A stretch of DNA of 64,000 bases. Origin: Bacteroidia bacterium (lineage in GTDB: Bacteria; Bacteroidota; Bacteroidia; Chitinophagales; Saprospiraceae). The notes below the pieces were generated by a model. The model made no database searches. It was given only the letters and a program-made list of their open reading frames with translations, and was not told where the DNA came from. This document shows, piece after piece, positions 9,601 through 17,506 of the stretch; position 1 is the stretch's first letter, and each line of letters begins with the position of its first letter. Position numbers and translations under genes: made by a program. The stretch lies in contig JAUIKE010000024.1 in NCBI GenBank assembly GCA_030430845.1, positions 1 to 64,000 on the forward strand. The letters are read 5' to 3'.

Positions 9601-12020
9601 ACCGTGACCGATTGTCCAGCTAGAGGACTAAGGTCTGCTTCAAAGGAGGCGACCACATCTTCTGTGCCGCTTGGTTTAACTTCTAGGGTATAAGCGCCGG
9701 AAGGAACAGAAACATAATCAGAAAAATCGGTGTATGACAAATTCGTAAACAAAGTCGCTACATCTTTAGCAGCAATATCCACGGCCGGGGAACTTGCAGA
9801 GCCATGGAAGGCCAGCACATCAATTTCTCCTCCACTGACCGCAGAGGTTCTGGCTTGATCAAAGATTTCCAGCATGAATGGATCATTGGCATCACCGGGA
9901 ACACCATTAGCTACAATAGCATAAGATTTCTCTTCAAATGTTACATTGAAGGTAGCTACTGCATCTGCCGCAGAAATACTGGGCGCTGCAGCCACTGCTA
10001 TTTCATATTCGAGCCCTGCCGGCAACCTCATATAGGGTGTGGCAGAACCATATTCAAAATCAGGAAGAACTAATTCCCCATTGGCATAAATATCAACCGT
10101 TGTTGTTGGAGAATTGTGGATGATCTGTACATTAGCCGTATCCAGATAAACCCTTTCCAGACCAAAGGTGTTTCCATTGGCGTCGGCTACCCACAATCCG
10201 AATTCGGGATCTCCCGCTAATAAGCCTGAAGCAAAAACAGTCAGCGCTTCACCTCCTAGTTCACTTAGGCCTGCATGGTAAGTACCTACTAAAGAAGTAT
10301 TATCATCTCCGGGCGTAATGTCTAGAAAATAATCACCGGCAGGTATAGATAAATAATCTTCGAATTGTTTATAGGCCAGATCATTTACGACCACGGCCTG
10401 AGAAGTGCGCACATCCACTGACGGAGCATCAGGGGCCCCATGATAAATTAATAAATCTACATTGCCGGGTGAACTTCCTTCCTTCCTTCCCATATCATAA
10501 ACAGCCAGATCAAAAGGCGTATCTGCGTCCCCTACAATGCCTGTAGCTACGACGATATAAGTCTCATTCGCCGTAAAATTTACTGTAAAGTTAGCGATCG
10601 CATCTGCCGCAGAGGTGCTATTGGCCCCCGCTACGGCTATATCAATATCGATCCCAGCTGGTACACTTACAAAAGGAGTCGCATCCCGGAATTCAAAATC
10701 ATCCGCCAAAATATCTCCGTTGGCATAAATATCAACCGTCGGAGCGGGTGAGTTGTGTATGATCTGAACCATAGCGCTGTCCGTTACAGCCGAACAGCTT
10801 CTGGAGTTGTTATTCTGCGCTCCTGGGCTGAAACAAGCCAGGATGAAATCATCATCGTTATTATCGGTATCCACTCCATTGGGCGATCTGCTCAAACTTA
10901 CCTCTTCCTCTGTATTGTTATCGGCAGCGGTTGTTCCAGTACCTTCTGCTAATCCGTCGATGGTCCCCTCATAACTTACAGCATCAATTACTTCTCCATC
11001 AAACAATAGCTGAACACCATCCGGGCCGCCATTTTGTACAGAAGCAGAAACAGTCTGATTACAATATTCAGCTGTATTATTGCCATAACAAACCACATAG
11101 TATTCTCCAGCCTTTAGTTCTACATCATTCAGTTTAGTGGTTGAATATATTTGATCATTTCCTCCGTTATAAAGGGATAATTCCACTCCACTCAAATTAA
11201 CGGCTTCATCGCCTACGTTCAGGATTTCAATAAATTCAGCCGCGTCGGCACCTGGCTGGTCATAATCAATCTCGTTGATAACCAGAGCAGGAGGAATGGC
11301 TGCCACAGGAAATTCGACGACTGTTCCGTCTGCCAAAGCTGCAAATAAACCAAAAGCTGGTGTTCCTTCCAATAAACCGGAAGCAAATACCACCGCAGAC
11401 TGATCAGCCAAACTTCCAAGATTCGCTTCAAAAGAAGCTATAATATCCGATTCGCCGGCAGGAGTCAAATTAACCCGATAATTGTCCGGAGCAACCGAAA
11501 AATAAGTACTTGTAAAAGTGGGATAAGCTAAGTTAAAGATCACCTTTCCGAGACTTCCCAGTTCAATGTCAATAGGAGGTGCATCTGTAACCCCATGAAA
11601 AACAGAAAATTCCACATTCCCAGAAAGATCTGAAGATTCTCTGGCGTTCCCATCCACAGCCAAAGCGAAGGGCGTCGTTGTATTTCCAACAATACCGTGT
11701 GCCATCACAGTGTATGTCTCTCCTTCTGTCAATTGTCCTAAATTGAAAGTGGCAACCGCATCATTCACATCATTGCTTGGGTTGACAGCCACCGCCACAG
11801 TAATGTCCACTCCGGCGGCTACTTCCAAAAAAGGTGTCGCTGCCCGAAAAGGCACCCCAGTGAGTTCTTCCAATAGCTGCCCATTCACATAAATATCTAC
11901 CGTAGGGCCTGAATCAGTGCCTGGTGTGGGTGAATTGTGGATCACCTGCACCCTGGCGGTTTGTGCCATTGCTCCGACAGTAAGGAAAACGGCCACCAAT
12001 AAAAGGTAAATTCGCTTCAT
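6684..12020 (-). CDS. Giant DUF4397 repeat surface protein with lamin-tail domain and T9SS tail
   Basis: The product has 1778 residues with an N-terminal signal peptide (YLLLVAVFLTVGAMA). Seven DUF4397 modules each begin with a variant of VQLIHNSPSPTVDVYANG and contain FHGSPDAPxVDV. The first is followed by a lamin-tail-like domain (about residues 245-410, beginning LVINEIDYDQPGADAAEF); the other six run in tandem. Module spacing is 213 residues once and then 211 residues (633 bp) each time, and modules 4-6 are nearly identical in DNA. The last 80 residues (MAPNPAYDQTTLTF ... GQYVISLVS ... KKLIVLD) form a type IX secretion sorting domain, so the protein should be exported and anchored or released at the surface. 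An adhesive or matrix role is a guess from the architecture. Confidence 0.93.
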   Translation of the reverse strand: MKRIYLLLVAVFLTVGAMAQTARVQVIHNSPTPGTDSGPTVDIYVNGQLLEELTGVPFRAATPFLEVAAGVDITVAVAVNPSNDVNDAVATFNLGQLTEGETYTVMAHGIVGNTTTPFALAVDGNARESSDLSGNVEFSVFHGVTDAPPIDIELGSLGKVIFNLAYPTFTSTYFSVAPDNYRVNLTPAGESDIIASFEANLGSLADQSAVVFASGLLEGTPAFGLFAALADGTVVEFPVAAIPPALVINEIDYDQPGADAAEFIEILNVGDEAVNLSGVELSLYNGGNDQIYSTTKLNDVELKAGEYYVVCYGNNTAEYCNQTVSASVQNGGPDGVQLLFDGEVIDAVSYEGTIDGLAEGTGTTAADNNTEEEVSLSRSPNGVDTDNNDDDFILACFSPGAQNNNSRSCSAVTDSAMVQIIHNSPAPTVDIYANGDILADDFEFRDATPFVSVPAGIDIDIAVAGANSTSAADAIANFTVNFTANETYIVVATGIVGDADTPFDLAVYDMGRKEGSSPGNVDLLIYHGAPDAPSVDVRTSQAVVVNDLAYKQFEDYLSIPAGDYFLDITPGDDNTSLVGTYHAGLSELGGEALTVFASGLLAGDPEFGLWVADANGNTFGLERVYLDTANVQIIHNSPTTTVDIYANGELVLPDFEYGSATPYMRLPAGLEYEIAVAAAPSISAADAVATFNVTFEEKSYAIVANGVPGDANDPFMLEIFDQARTSAVSGGEIDVLAFHGSASSPAVDIAAKDVATLFTNLSYTDFSDYVSVPSGAYTLEVKPSGTEDVVASFEADLSPLAGQSVTVIARGDLAGGDIPFGLLAVLADGSTMLIPETPSAKVQLIHNSPSPTVDVYANGELLLDDFTFRTAEPFQKFPAGVDIEIAIAPDTSTSAASAIYRDTVMFEDGKEYTVIAGGAVGNGLRPFRLFVSDMARSMASDLSKVDFNIFHGSPDAPGIDVDVRGLGNLVSNFEFGDLTEYFSVDPDVYYVDVRPAGSPDILATLALDVSELGGQSVTIMASGYFLSTPQLAILAVLADGTVIPLQTAAVANVQLIHNSPSPTVDVYANGALLIDDFAFRTAEAFQFLPAGVEIEIAIAPDTSTSAASAIYRDTVMFENGKEYTVIAGGVVGDALRPFQLFASDMARSQAEDAGQVDFNIFHGSPDAPGIDVDVRGLGNLVSNFEFGDLTEYFSVDPDVYYVDVRPAGSPDILATLALDVSELDGQSATIMASGYFLSTPQLAILAVLADGTVIPLQTAAVANVQLIHNSPSPTVDVYANGALLVDDFAFRTAEAFQFLPAGVDIEIAIAPDTSTSAASAIYRDTVMFENGKEYTVIAGGVVGNGLRPFQLFVSDMARSQSEDAEQVDFNIFHGSPDAPGIDVDVRGLGNLASNFEFGDLTEYFSVAPDIYYIDVRPAGSPDILATLALDVSELDGQSATIMASGYFLSTPQLAILVVLADGTVIPLQTAAVASVQVIHNAIGADTVDIYAGDELLIDDFAFRTATPFDFLPAGVDIRLGVAPGNSTSVADTITGFNIQLEDNGTYVVIAKGILGDENTPFGLAINDMGQTEAASGSGVDLLLYHGSPDAPEVDVLTGGSVIYDNIAYDEFSNGYLPVPAAQYVLDVTPSDDNGQVVASYTANINGLNGGAAVIFASGLFSGGEPAFAIWVALPDGMTFPLPLATSTNELERIVEEFTMAPNPAYDQTTLTFGLTESTDLNMAVFGLNGQLFKTLDLGTLPKGRHTQKIELNDLPSGQYVISLVSLRGILTKKLIVLD
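7578..10110 (-). repeat. 633-bp tandem coding repeats inside the DUF4397 gene
   Basis: The start of the IHNSP codon block recurs at 7578, 8211, 8844, 9477 and 10110, always exactly 633 bp apart; the next spacing, to 10749, is 639. The units 7578-8210 and 8211-8843 are almost identical, and 8844-9476 is very close. Older copies diverge more. Confidence 0.92.
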
Positions 12021-12290
12021 AATTGGGAATAAAGGTTTGTTTAAGAAAAGTGTTTTTGAGACAGATGAATTTACTGAAAAGTGAATTCATATGCCCTATC
12101 TGATCATATTTCCTCAACACAGAGCCGTAACTTATGTTTAATATTTTTATATGGAAAAGGCAAAATCATTCAACAAAATCAAGAATTGCTAATTTTAGGC
12201 ATTTACCCAAGTTTCGCAATATTAAGTCATATTCTTGTCCATGCTGCCAAAACTGCGTAAATTATCCGGCTCTAACGCATAAACTAGCAA

Positions 12291-15200
12291 ATGGGCCAGG
12301 TCAACATAAAAATTCCAGTACTTGTACAATCTATTGATATTGATGAAAAACCTCATTATCACCTGCGCCCCTTGTTCATGACTCACCCCATGGTCAGCCA
12401 TCAGCGCTTCAAGTCGGCGCTGAGTAAACTCCAAAGCGAAATTAAACACTATTTTCGCGGATATGTCCTCACCCAGCACAATGCCGAATACCTGCAGTGG
12501 TACATGTTCAACCCTACCATTCAATATCAGCAGTTCATGCTTGATCTAAACCTCGGGAAAACCTTTATCCGGGGCAATTTCGGAGTCGTTTACTTTAAGG
12601 TTAAAAATATCCCGATAGTCTATCTTCCGAATATCAAGCAATTTATGTTCATCCCCGAAACCGATGAACATGGCCAGGTTAATCTGGAAGAACAGGTTCG
12701 AAAAGTGATACTCAGGCTGTTGAAGGAGGAAAAGGCGGCTCAAAAAGAAAATTTCGAGATCGAACATTACCAGAGCGATAAAAAAGAGTTCGTCACAGAA
12801 CTCAAAACCAACTTGAACATCAGCGAATCCGGTTTTAAGTTTCAGCAAAAGGACGACAACTGGTTCTTCGCACTCATGTTCGAAGGCAACGAGTTTGACG
12901 GCCGGACCGAACTGGATAAGGTTGGATATGACCTGAATGAGTTTTACCCATCCGAATTGCGCCGCGCTTTCTACCTCGATCAGGTAGTCGATAAGGTCTA
13001 CCAGGTGGTTTATCAAAAAAATCATACGCCTCTGGCCATTGTTGGCCCGGAAGGCGTCGGTCGTCATACCCTGATGCATGAAGTGGTTTACCGATACCTC
13101 AGCAATCATTACGGTAATTCCAAGCGCAATCAAAAACTCTGGCACCTGGATCCCACCCGGGTGATCGCAGGAATGAGCATCGTAGGAATGTGGCAAAAAC
13201 GCTTTGAGGCCATCATCGACTACATCAAAAAGCCGATGCCGGAGATCAGTATTTCTGATATCATGATGGTAGACAATCCGGTGGCGCTGCTCCGCATCGG
13301 TAAGTCCGCCCAGAACAATATGACCCTCGGAGATGTACTCAAACCCTATTTGGAAAAAAGAGAACTCCAGGTCGTCATCATATCCAGTCCGGAAGAATGG
13401 AAGGTCATTCAGGAGCAGGACCGCCGCTTTGCAGATCTCTTCCAGGTCATCCGACTGAATGAACCTAAGCTGGATCTGGCAGCCCGTATCATTCTCAAAC
13501 AGCGCAAGTACCTGGAGATCGAGAATGACACCATGATCAGTGTACAGGCCATCAACCAATTGTTTACGATCCACCGGAACTATCTGAACAATAGCGCCCT
13601 GCCTGGCTCCATCATGAAAGTGCTCCAGCGACTGGCCGTTAAGTATCGCCATCAAAAAATAGATGCTCCGGAAGTCCGGGAAGAGTTTAAGGCATTCAGC
13701 GGGCTGGAAGAGCGCATTTTTGATTCTACCCAAACGCTTTCGGCAGAGGAGATCAAAAACAAGATCAGCCGGCAGTTGGTCGGTCAGGAGGAGGCCGCCG
13801 AGTCTTTGGCGGATGTCGTACACATTATAAAAGGCAAGCTAGCAGATCGCAGCAAACCGGTCAGCTCTTTCCTGTTTATCGGACCTACCGGAGTGGGAAA
13901 AACCCAGGCAGCCAAGGTGCTCAGCGAATTCCTGTCCGGCGATCAGTCGCAGCTGATCCGCTTTGACATGAACGAATTCATTGATGAATATGCCGTACAG
14001 CGACTCATTGGAGATTATTTCCAGCCGGAAGGATTATTGACAGGCAAAGTTCGCTATCAACCCTTCGGTATATTGCTGCTGGATGAAATCGAGAAGGCCC
14101 ACCCAAAGGTGTACGACTTGTTGTTACAGGTCCTGGACGATGGCCGACTGACGGATAGCCTGGGTAGGACCGTCGATTTTACCAATACGATCATCATCAT
14201 GACGTCCAATCTGGGGGCTCAGAAAGTAGCTTCTTTTTTAGGGTATGGGCGCGACACACAGGACCCATCCGCCATTTACCGCAAGGCAGTCGATAACTAT
14301 TTTCGCCCGGAATTCATCAACCGGATCGACAAGATTGTCATATTCAAGCCCCTTCAGTTGGATCATATTTTGGGCATTGCACAGATGCAGATCAAGGAAT
14401 TACTGAGCCGGGACGGCTTTGTACGCCGAACCACTATTTTAAACATCAGCAAATCGGCCCTCGAATGGGTAGCCAAACGAGGCTTTGATGCCCGCATGGG
14501 CGGCAGGGCCCTCAAGCGACAGATCGAAAAAGATCTGACCGCCTTGTCGGCCGAGCAGCTCATCGCCACAGCCAATGATCAGCCGGTGATTATGGACATC
14601 CATTTGGAGGATGATCATTTGAAGCCTTCTATCACCACGCTTGATTTTGTGGCTCCTCTGGAAGAAGAGATCATTCCGGATTTGCCTGAATTAAAGCAAG
14701 GCAAAAGATTTTATAAGGACCTGCTCAACCAGCTGACCCGGCTTGATCACCGAATCGCCCAGGTAGAGGATGCCCGCTCGAATTCTTCGAATAATGTGAT
14801 CGTTATTGGAGAAAAGGACAATACGGGCGATTTAAACTGGCAGTATTATCATTTCAAAACCAAGTTGGACGAAACCAAGGAAAAGATCACGACCGTCATG
14901 CTCGGTTTTCGGGATAATTATTTCAAGGAAGGCCCCGCTATCCCATTGCGGTTGAAAAGAGGATATCTCACGGCGAAAAGAGATCCAGGTACCAAAGGGT
15001 GGAGGGAAAACGTGAAGGATCGTCTGTTCCAGGAAGAGGCCCTGCGAGAGATCAGCGAAGGCTATTACTTTGCGGCCTCTCAGTTTGACAGTTTCAAAAC
15101 CGAGTTTGTAGACAATTATTTGAGTGTACAGCTACTCAAGCTTTTTGCCGAAGGCGTAATGGAAGAAAATAGTGAGTTGGTAGAACTACGCTTTCGTTCC

Positions 15201-15596
15201 TGTATCACGCACATGGGCGATTGGGAAATTGACTTTTTGATGAAAAACTACATCGCCTTGTTTAAGATGCTGGATCTCAACATTAAGTTCCACTATAAAG
15301 AAAAATGGATTACCGTAGAAGGCTATTCGGTATTTGACTTATTACAAGGTGAGGCAGGTATACATCTTTTTTACATAGCCCATCAAAATCCCTTGCCTAT
15401 TGAGATGAAGATCATTCGCAAGCATAAAAGCAATCAAGTCCATTTCACTAAAAAAGTGATCCGGATTTATGACGATAATAAAACGCTGACCGATCTGCGC
15501 ACCGGCTATTCCAATGATGTAAATATCACTCCGGACGAATTGAAGTTGTTGATCTTTGCCGGCATTCCCAGTGAAACAAGAGGGAGATTAAAGTAA
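12291..15596 (+). CDS. ClpB/ClpC-like AAA+ ATPase with dead first ATPase site and RF2-like C-terminus
   Basis: The product has 1101 residues. Residues 1-230 are a domain I do not recognise and not Clp_N. The D1 position has LAIVGPEGVGRHT (near 250), where the Walker lysine and Ser/Thr are lost, and no Walker B acid pair. D2 is complete: GPTGVGKT near 530, LLLDEIEKAHP near 597, MTSNLGAQ, an RPEFINRID arginine-finger region and the GGRALKR sensor. There is no ClpB M-domain. After about residue 790 comes a charged helical region, and then about 945-1090 resembles peptide chain release factor 2: a GDW...Y segment, EGYSVFDLLQGEAGIH and RIYDDNKTLTDLRTGYSND. The GGQ domain is absent. A ribosome-linked unfoldase is an inference. 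It ends convergently with the thioesterase gene. Confidence 0.85.
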   Translation: MGQVNIKIPVLVQSIDIDEKPHYHLRPLFMTHPMVSHQRFKSALSKLQSEIKHYFRGYVLTQHNAEYLQWYMFNPTIQYQQFMLDLNLGKTFIRGNFGVVYFKVKNIPIVYLPNIKQFMFIPETDEHGQVNLEEQVRKVILRLLKEEKAAQKENFEIEHYQSDKKEFVTELKTNLNISESGFKFQQKDDNWFFALMFEGNEFDGRTELDKVGYDLNEFYPSELRRAFYLDQVVDKVYQVVYQKNHTPLAIVGPEGVGRHTLMHEVVYRYLSNHYGNSKRNQKLWHLDPTRVIAGMSIVGMWQKRFEAIIDYIKKPMPEISISDIMMVDNPVALLRIGKSAQNNMTLGDVLKPYLEKRELQVVIISSPEEWKVIQEQDRRFADLFQVIRLNEPKLDLAARIILKQRKYLEIENDTMISVQAINQLFTIHRNYLNNSALPGSIMKVLQRLAVKYRHQKIDAPEVREEFKAFSGLEERIFDSTQTLSAEEIKNKISRQLVGQEEAAESLADVVHIIKGKLADRSKPVSSFLFIGPTGVGKTQAAKVLSEFLSGDQSQLIRFDMNEFIDEYAVQRLIGDYFQPEGLLTGKVRYQPFGILLLDEIEKAHPKVYDLLLQVLDDGRLTDSLGRTVDFTNTIIIMTSNLGAQKVASFLGYGRDTQDPSAIYRKAVDNYFRPEFINRIDKIVIFKPLQLDHILGIAQMQIKELLSRDGFVRRTTILNISKSALEWVAKRGFDARMGGRALKRQIEKDLTALSAEQLIATANDQPVIMDIHLEDDHLKPSITTLDFVAPLEEEIIPDLPELKQGKRFYKDLLNQLTRLDHRIAQVEDARSNSSNNVIVIGEKDNTGDLNWQYYHFKTKLDETKEKITTVMLGFRDNYFKEGPAIPLRLKRGYLTAKRDPGTKGWRENVKDRLFQEEALREISEGYYFAASQFDSFKTEFVDNYLSVQLLKLFAEGVMEENSELVELRFRSCITHMGDWEIDFLMKNYIALFKMLDLNIKFHYKEKWITVEGYSVFDLLQGEAGIHLFYIAHQNPLPIEMKIIRKHKSNQVHFTKKVIRIYDDNKTLTDLRTGYSNDVNITPDELKLLIFAGIPSETRGRLK

Positions 15597-15627
15597 AAAA
15601 GGGCTTCCGCCCTTTTTTACTTTAATC
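15586..15627. terminator. Bidirectional terminator, perfect 19-bp stem
   Basis: Bases 15586-15604 and 15609-15627 are exact complements around a TTCC loop. The stem has a GGGC core and A/T runs on both sides. It includes the stop of the ClpB-like gene (15594-15596) and ends 3 bp before the thioesterase stop. Confidence 0.92.
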
Positions 15628-15630
15628 TTG

Positions 15631-16152
15631 TTAGTTATGCTGTAAAAAGTATTCCTTCAATCCCTTTGCCTGTTCAGGCTTCATCCTGCCACTGAGCACC
15701 AGACGAACTTCCCGGCGTCGTGGAGCGGCATCGTATCGCACTTGTTCAATTTCGGTTAGCGGCAGCACCGGCGGAACCGGGATTGGTTTTTTCTCTTCAT
15801 CATCGAGGGCGACAAAAGTGTAATAGGCATGATTACATTTGCGGGTATTCAATCCTTTGATATCAGCTGCAAATACTTCTACAAACACTTCCACAGAGGT
15901 ACGGAATGCGCGGGTTACCGTTGCTTCGAGGGTTACGATCTCCCCGACGTGAATGGGCCCGGTGAAGGAAACGTGGTCTACTGAAGCGGTCACGACATTA
16001 GCCACGCAATGCTTGCCGGCACAGATGCCGCTGATGATGTCCATCCAGCGGAGCAGATTACCGCCCATCAGGTTGCCCATCGGGTTGGTATCGTTGGGCA
16101 TGACCATTTCGGTCATGACGGATTTAGATTCGGATACTTTTTTGGGTGTCAT
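15631..16152 (-). CDS. Acyl-CoA thioesterase, hotdog fold
   Basis: The product has 173 residues of the YciA/BACH-type acyl-CoA thioesterase family, which hydrolyses acyl-CoA to free acid and CoA in the cytoplasm. The hotdog-fold hallmarks are PNDTNPMGNLMGGNLLRWMD (residues 19-38), whose first Asn/Asp-containing loop carries the catalytic region, and VVTASVDHVSFTGPIHVGE, the central helix-to-strand part. The C-terminal 40 residues are basic. Chain-length preference cannot be read. It lies downstream of a strong hairpin, so it is probably transcribed separately from lipB. Confidence 0.88.
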   Translation of the reverse strand: MTPKKVSESKSVMTEMVMPNDTNPMGNLMGGNLLRWMDIISGICAGKHCVANVVTASVDHVSFTGPIHVGEIVTLEATVTRAFRTSVEVFVEVFAADIKGLNTRKCNHAYYTFVALDDEEKKPIPVPPVLPLTEIEQVRYDAAPRRREVRLVLSGRMKPEQAKGLKEYFLQHN

Positions 16153-16163
16153 AGCTATTTTTT

Positions 16164-16199
16164 AATAGAAAAGCGGCCGCTACCGGCCGCTTTTCTATT
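16164..16199 (-). terminator. Hairpin after the lipB operon
   Basis: Bases 16164-16179 and 16184-16199 form a perfect 16-bp stem (AATAGAAAAGCGGCCG and its complement) around a CTAC loop. It lies directly after the stop of the 135-residue gene and 12 bp before the thioesterase start. Confidence 0.85.
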
Positions 16200-16202
16200 G
16201 TT

Positions 16203-16610
16203 TTACTTGATCATTACGCCTTTCTTATTAATAAAAGGAATATTGGTAAAATGCATTTCATCGATGCTGCCTTTGACGAACACATATTTTTTATCAAACA
16301 TATAATCGTCGAACATAAAGCTGACCCAGTACTCATTGGTCAGGTCAAACAACTTTGACTGGATCGGTTCGATCTGGACGCAGCTTTGCGGGCCGATCTC
16401 TTCAAAAAAATGGCGAAGGACGGTCGTCCTGACTTTTTCACCCTCTAATTTGCCGTAGCCTTTTGAATTGACCAGGACACTGCTGATGGGTGCTTCCTTC
16501 AGGTTGACGATGTAACTATCCCATAAATCCTCCTCTATTGGCTCCTCTTCACGTGGGACGATCGCAATGGCAATATCTTCTACCTTCAGTTGCGGAATAT
16601 CTTTTTTCAT
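16203..16610 (-). CDS. Conserved hypothetical protein next to lipB
   Basis: This 135-residue soluble protein has no signal peptide or membrane segment. It has an acidic N-terminal part (PREEEPIEEDLWDSY) and then alternating strands with aromatic residues (EYWVSFMFDDYMFDKKYVFV). I do not recognise a family. It starts 3 bp after the lipB stop on the same strand and is followed by a strong hairpin, so the two almost certainly form a two-gene operon. Confidence 0.75.
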   Translation of the reverse strand: MKKDIPQLKVEDIAIAIVPREEEPIEEDLWDSYIVNLKEAPISSVLVNSKGYGKLEGEKVRTTVLRHFFEEIGPQSCVQIEPIQSKLFDLTNEYWVSFMFDDYMFDKKYVFVKGSIDEMHFTNIPFINKKGVMIK

Positions 16611-16613
16611 ACA

Positions 16614-17345
16614 TCAGGTACTTACTTCACTCACTGTCCAATCAAAATCGAACAGTTCAGCAAATTGTTGTTTCAATATGGTTTTTACTTCTTCCATGTC
16701 CACTTCCCGACCGATTTCTTTTTGGAGGGAAGTGACAGCTTTATCTTTATCATCGATCCCACAAGGAATGATGTTGTTAAAATGATCAATTTGGGTATTG
16801 ATGTTGAAGGCAAAGCCATGCATCGTTACCCACCGGCTGAGGTGCACCCCGATGGCGCAGATCTTTCGCTTGGGCAGCCAGCCTTCTGAATCCAGCCAAA
16901 CGCCGGTGTATCCTTTCACGCGAATTCCTTCCAGCCCGTAGTGGTCCAAAGTCCGGATCACAGCTTCTTCCAGGTATCGCACATATTTATGCACATCTGT
17001 AAAAAAACATTCCAGGTCAAAGATGGGATAGCCAACGATTTGCCCCGGGCCGTGATAAGTGATGTCTCCTCCCCTGTTGATTTTATAAAACTGGAATCCC
17101 TCTTCCTTCAACTGCTCCTCATTCAATAAGAGATGATCGGTGCTGCCGCTTTTTCCCAGGGTATAAACCGGCGGATGTTCGCAAAAGATCAGGTAATGCC
17201 GTTGAGCTTCCTCCTCCAGGCCTTTTTTGGCGAGGTCACGGTTGCGCATTTTACGGTCTACCAATTCTTTATGTTTTCCGGTTTGGTAGTCCCACGCTTG
17301 CTGGTAATCGATAAGCCCTAAGTCTATAAATTGAACTTTTTTCAT
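16614..17345 (-). CDS. lipB: Lipoyl(octanoyl) transferase LipB
   Basis: The product has 243 residues. LipB moves octanoyl groups from acyl carrier protein to lipoyl domains, the first step of lipoate synthesis. The family motifs are present: FCEHPPVYTLGKSG, INRGGDITYHGPGQIVGYP (the RGGxxTxHGPGQ block), the catalytic-lysine segment PKRKICAIGVHLSRWVTMHG near residue 160 and the catalytic cysteine in IIPCGI near residue 192. A TAnnTTTG promoter box ends 7 bp before the ATG, so its mRNA should have almost no leader. Confidence 0.96.
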   Translation of the reverse strand: MKKVQFIDLGLIDYQQAWDYQTGKHKELVDRKMRNRDLAKKGLEEEAQRHYLIFCEHPPVYTLGKSGSTDHLLLNEEQLKEEGFQFYKINRGGDITYHGPGQIVGYPIFDLECFFTDVHKYVRYLEEAVIRTLDHYGLEGIRVKGYTGVWLDSEGWLPKRKICAIGVHLSRWVTMHGFAFNINTQIDHFNNIIPCGIDDKDKAVTSLQKEIGREVDMEEVKTILKQQFAELFDFDWTVSEVST

Positions 17346-17352
17346 GGCGGCG

Positions 17353-17360
17353 CAAAGGTA
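17353..17360 (-). promoter_or_regulatory. -7 promoter box for lipB
   Basis: On the minus strand this reads TACCTTTG, an exact match to the Bacteroidota -7 consensus TAnnTTTG. Only 7 nt separate it from the lipB ATG. I see no good -33 TTG at the usual distance. Confidence 0.6.
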
Positions 17361-17506
17361 GTTAATTTGATTGATAGTTCATAGTTCGGGGTTTTAAGTT
17401 TTGGGTTCAGGATTCCCCCAAAACCCAAAACCCAAATGATTAAATAATACAGAAATTCCTCCAAAAAAGTTTTTTGTGCTTACTTTAGATCATAATAAGT
17501 CTGCAT

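Noticed and set aside
12546-13823. 425-codon open frame antisense to the ClpB-like gene
   Set aside because: It is the shadow of a strongly supported coding region; its translation has no domain, signal or family feature.
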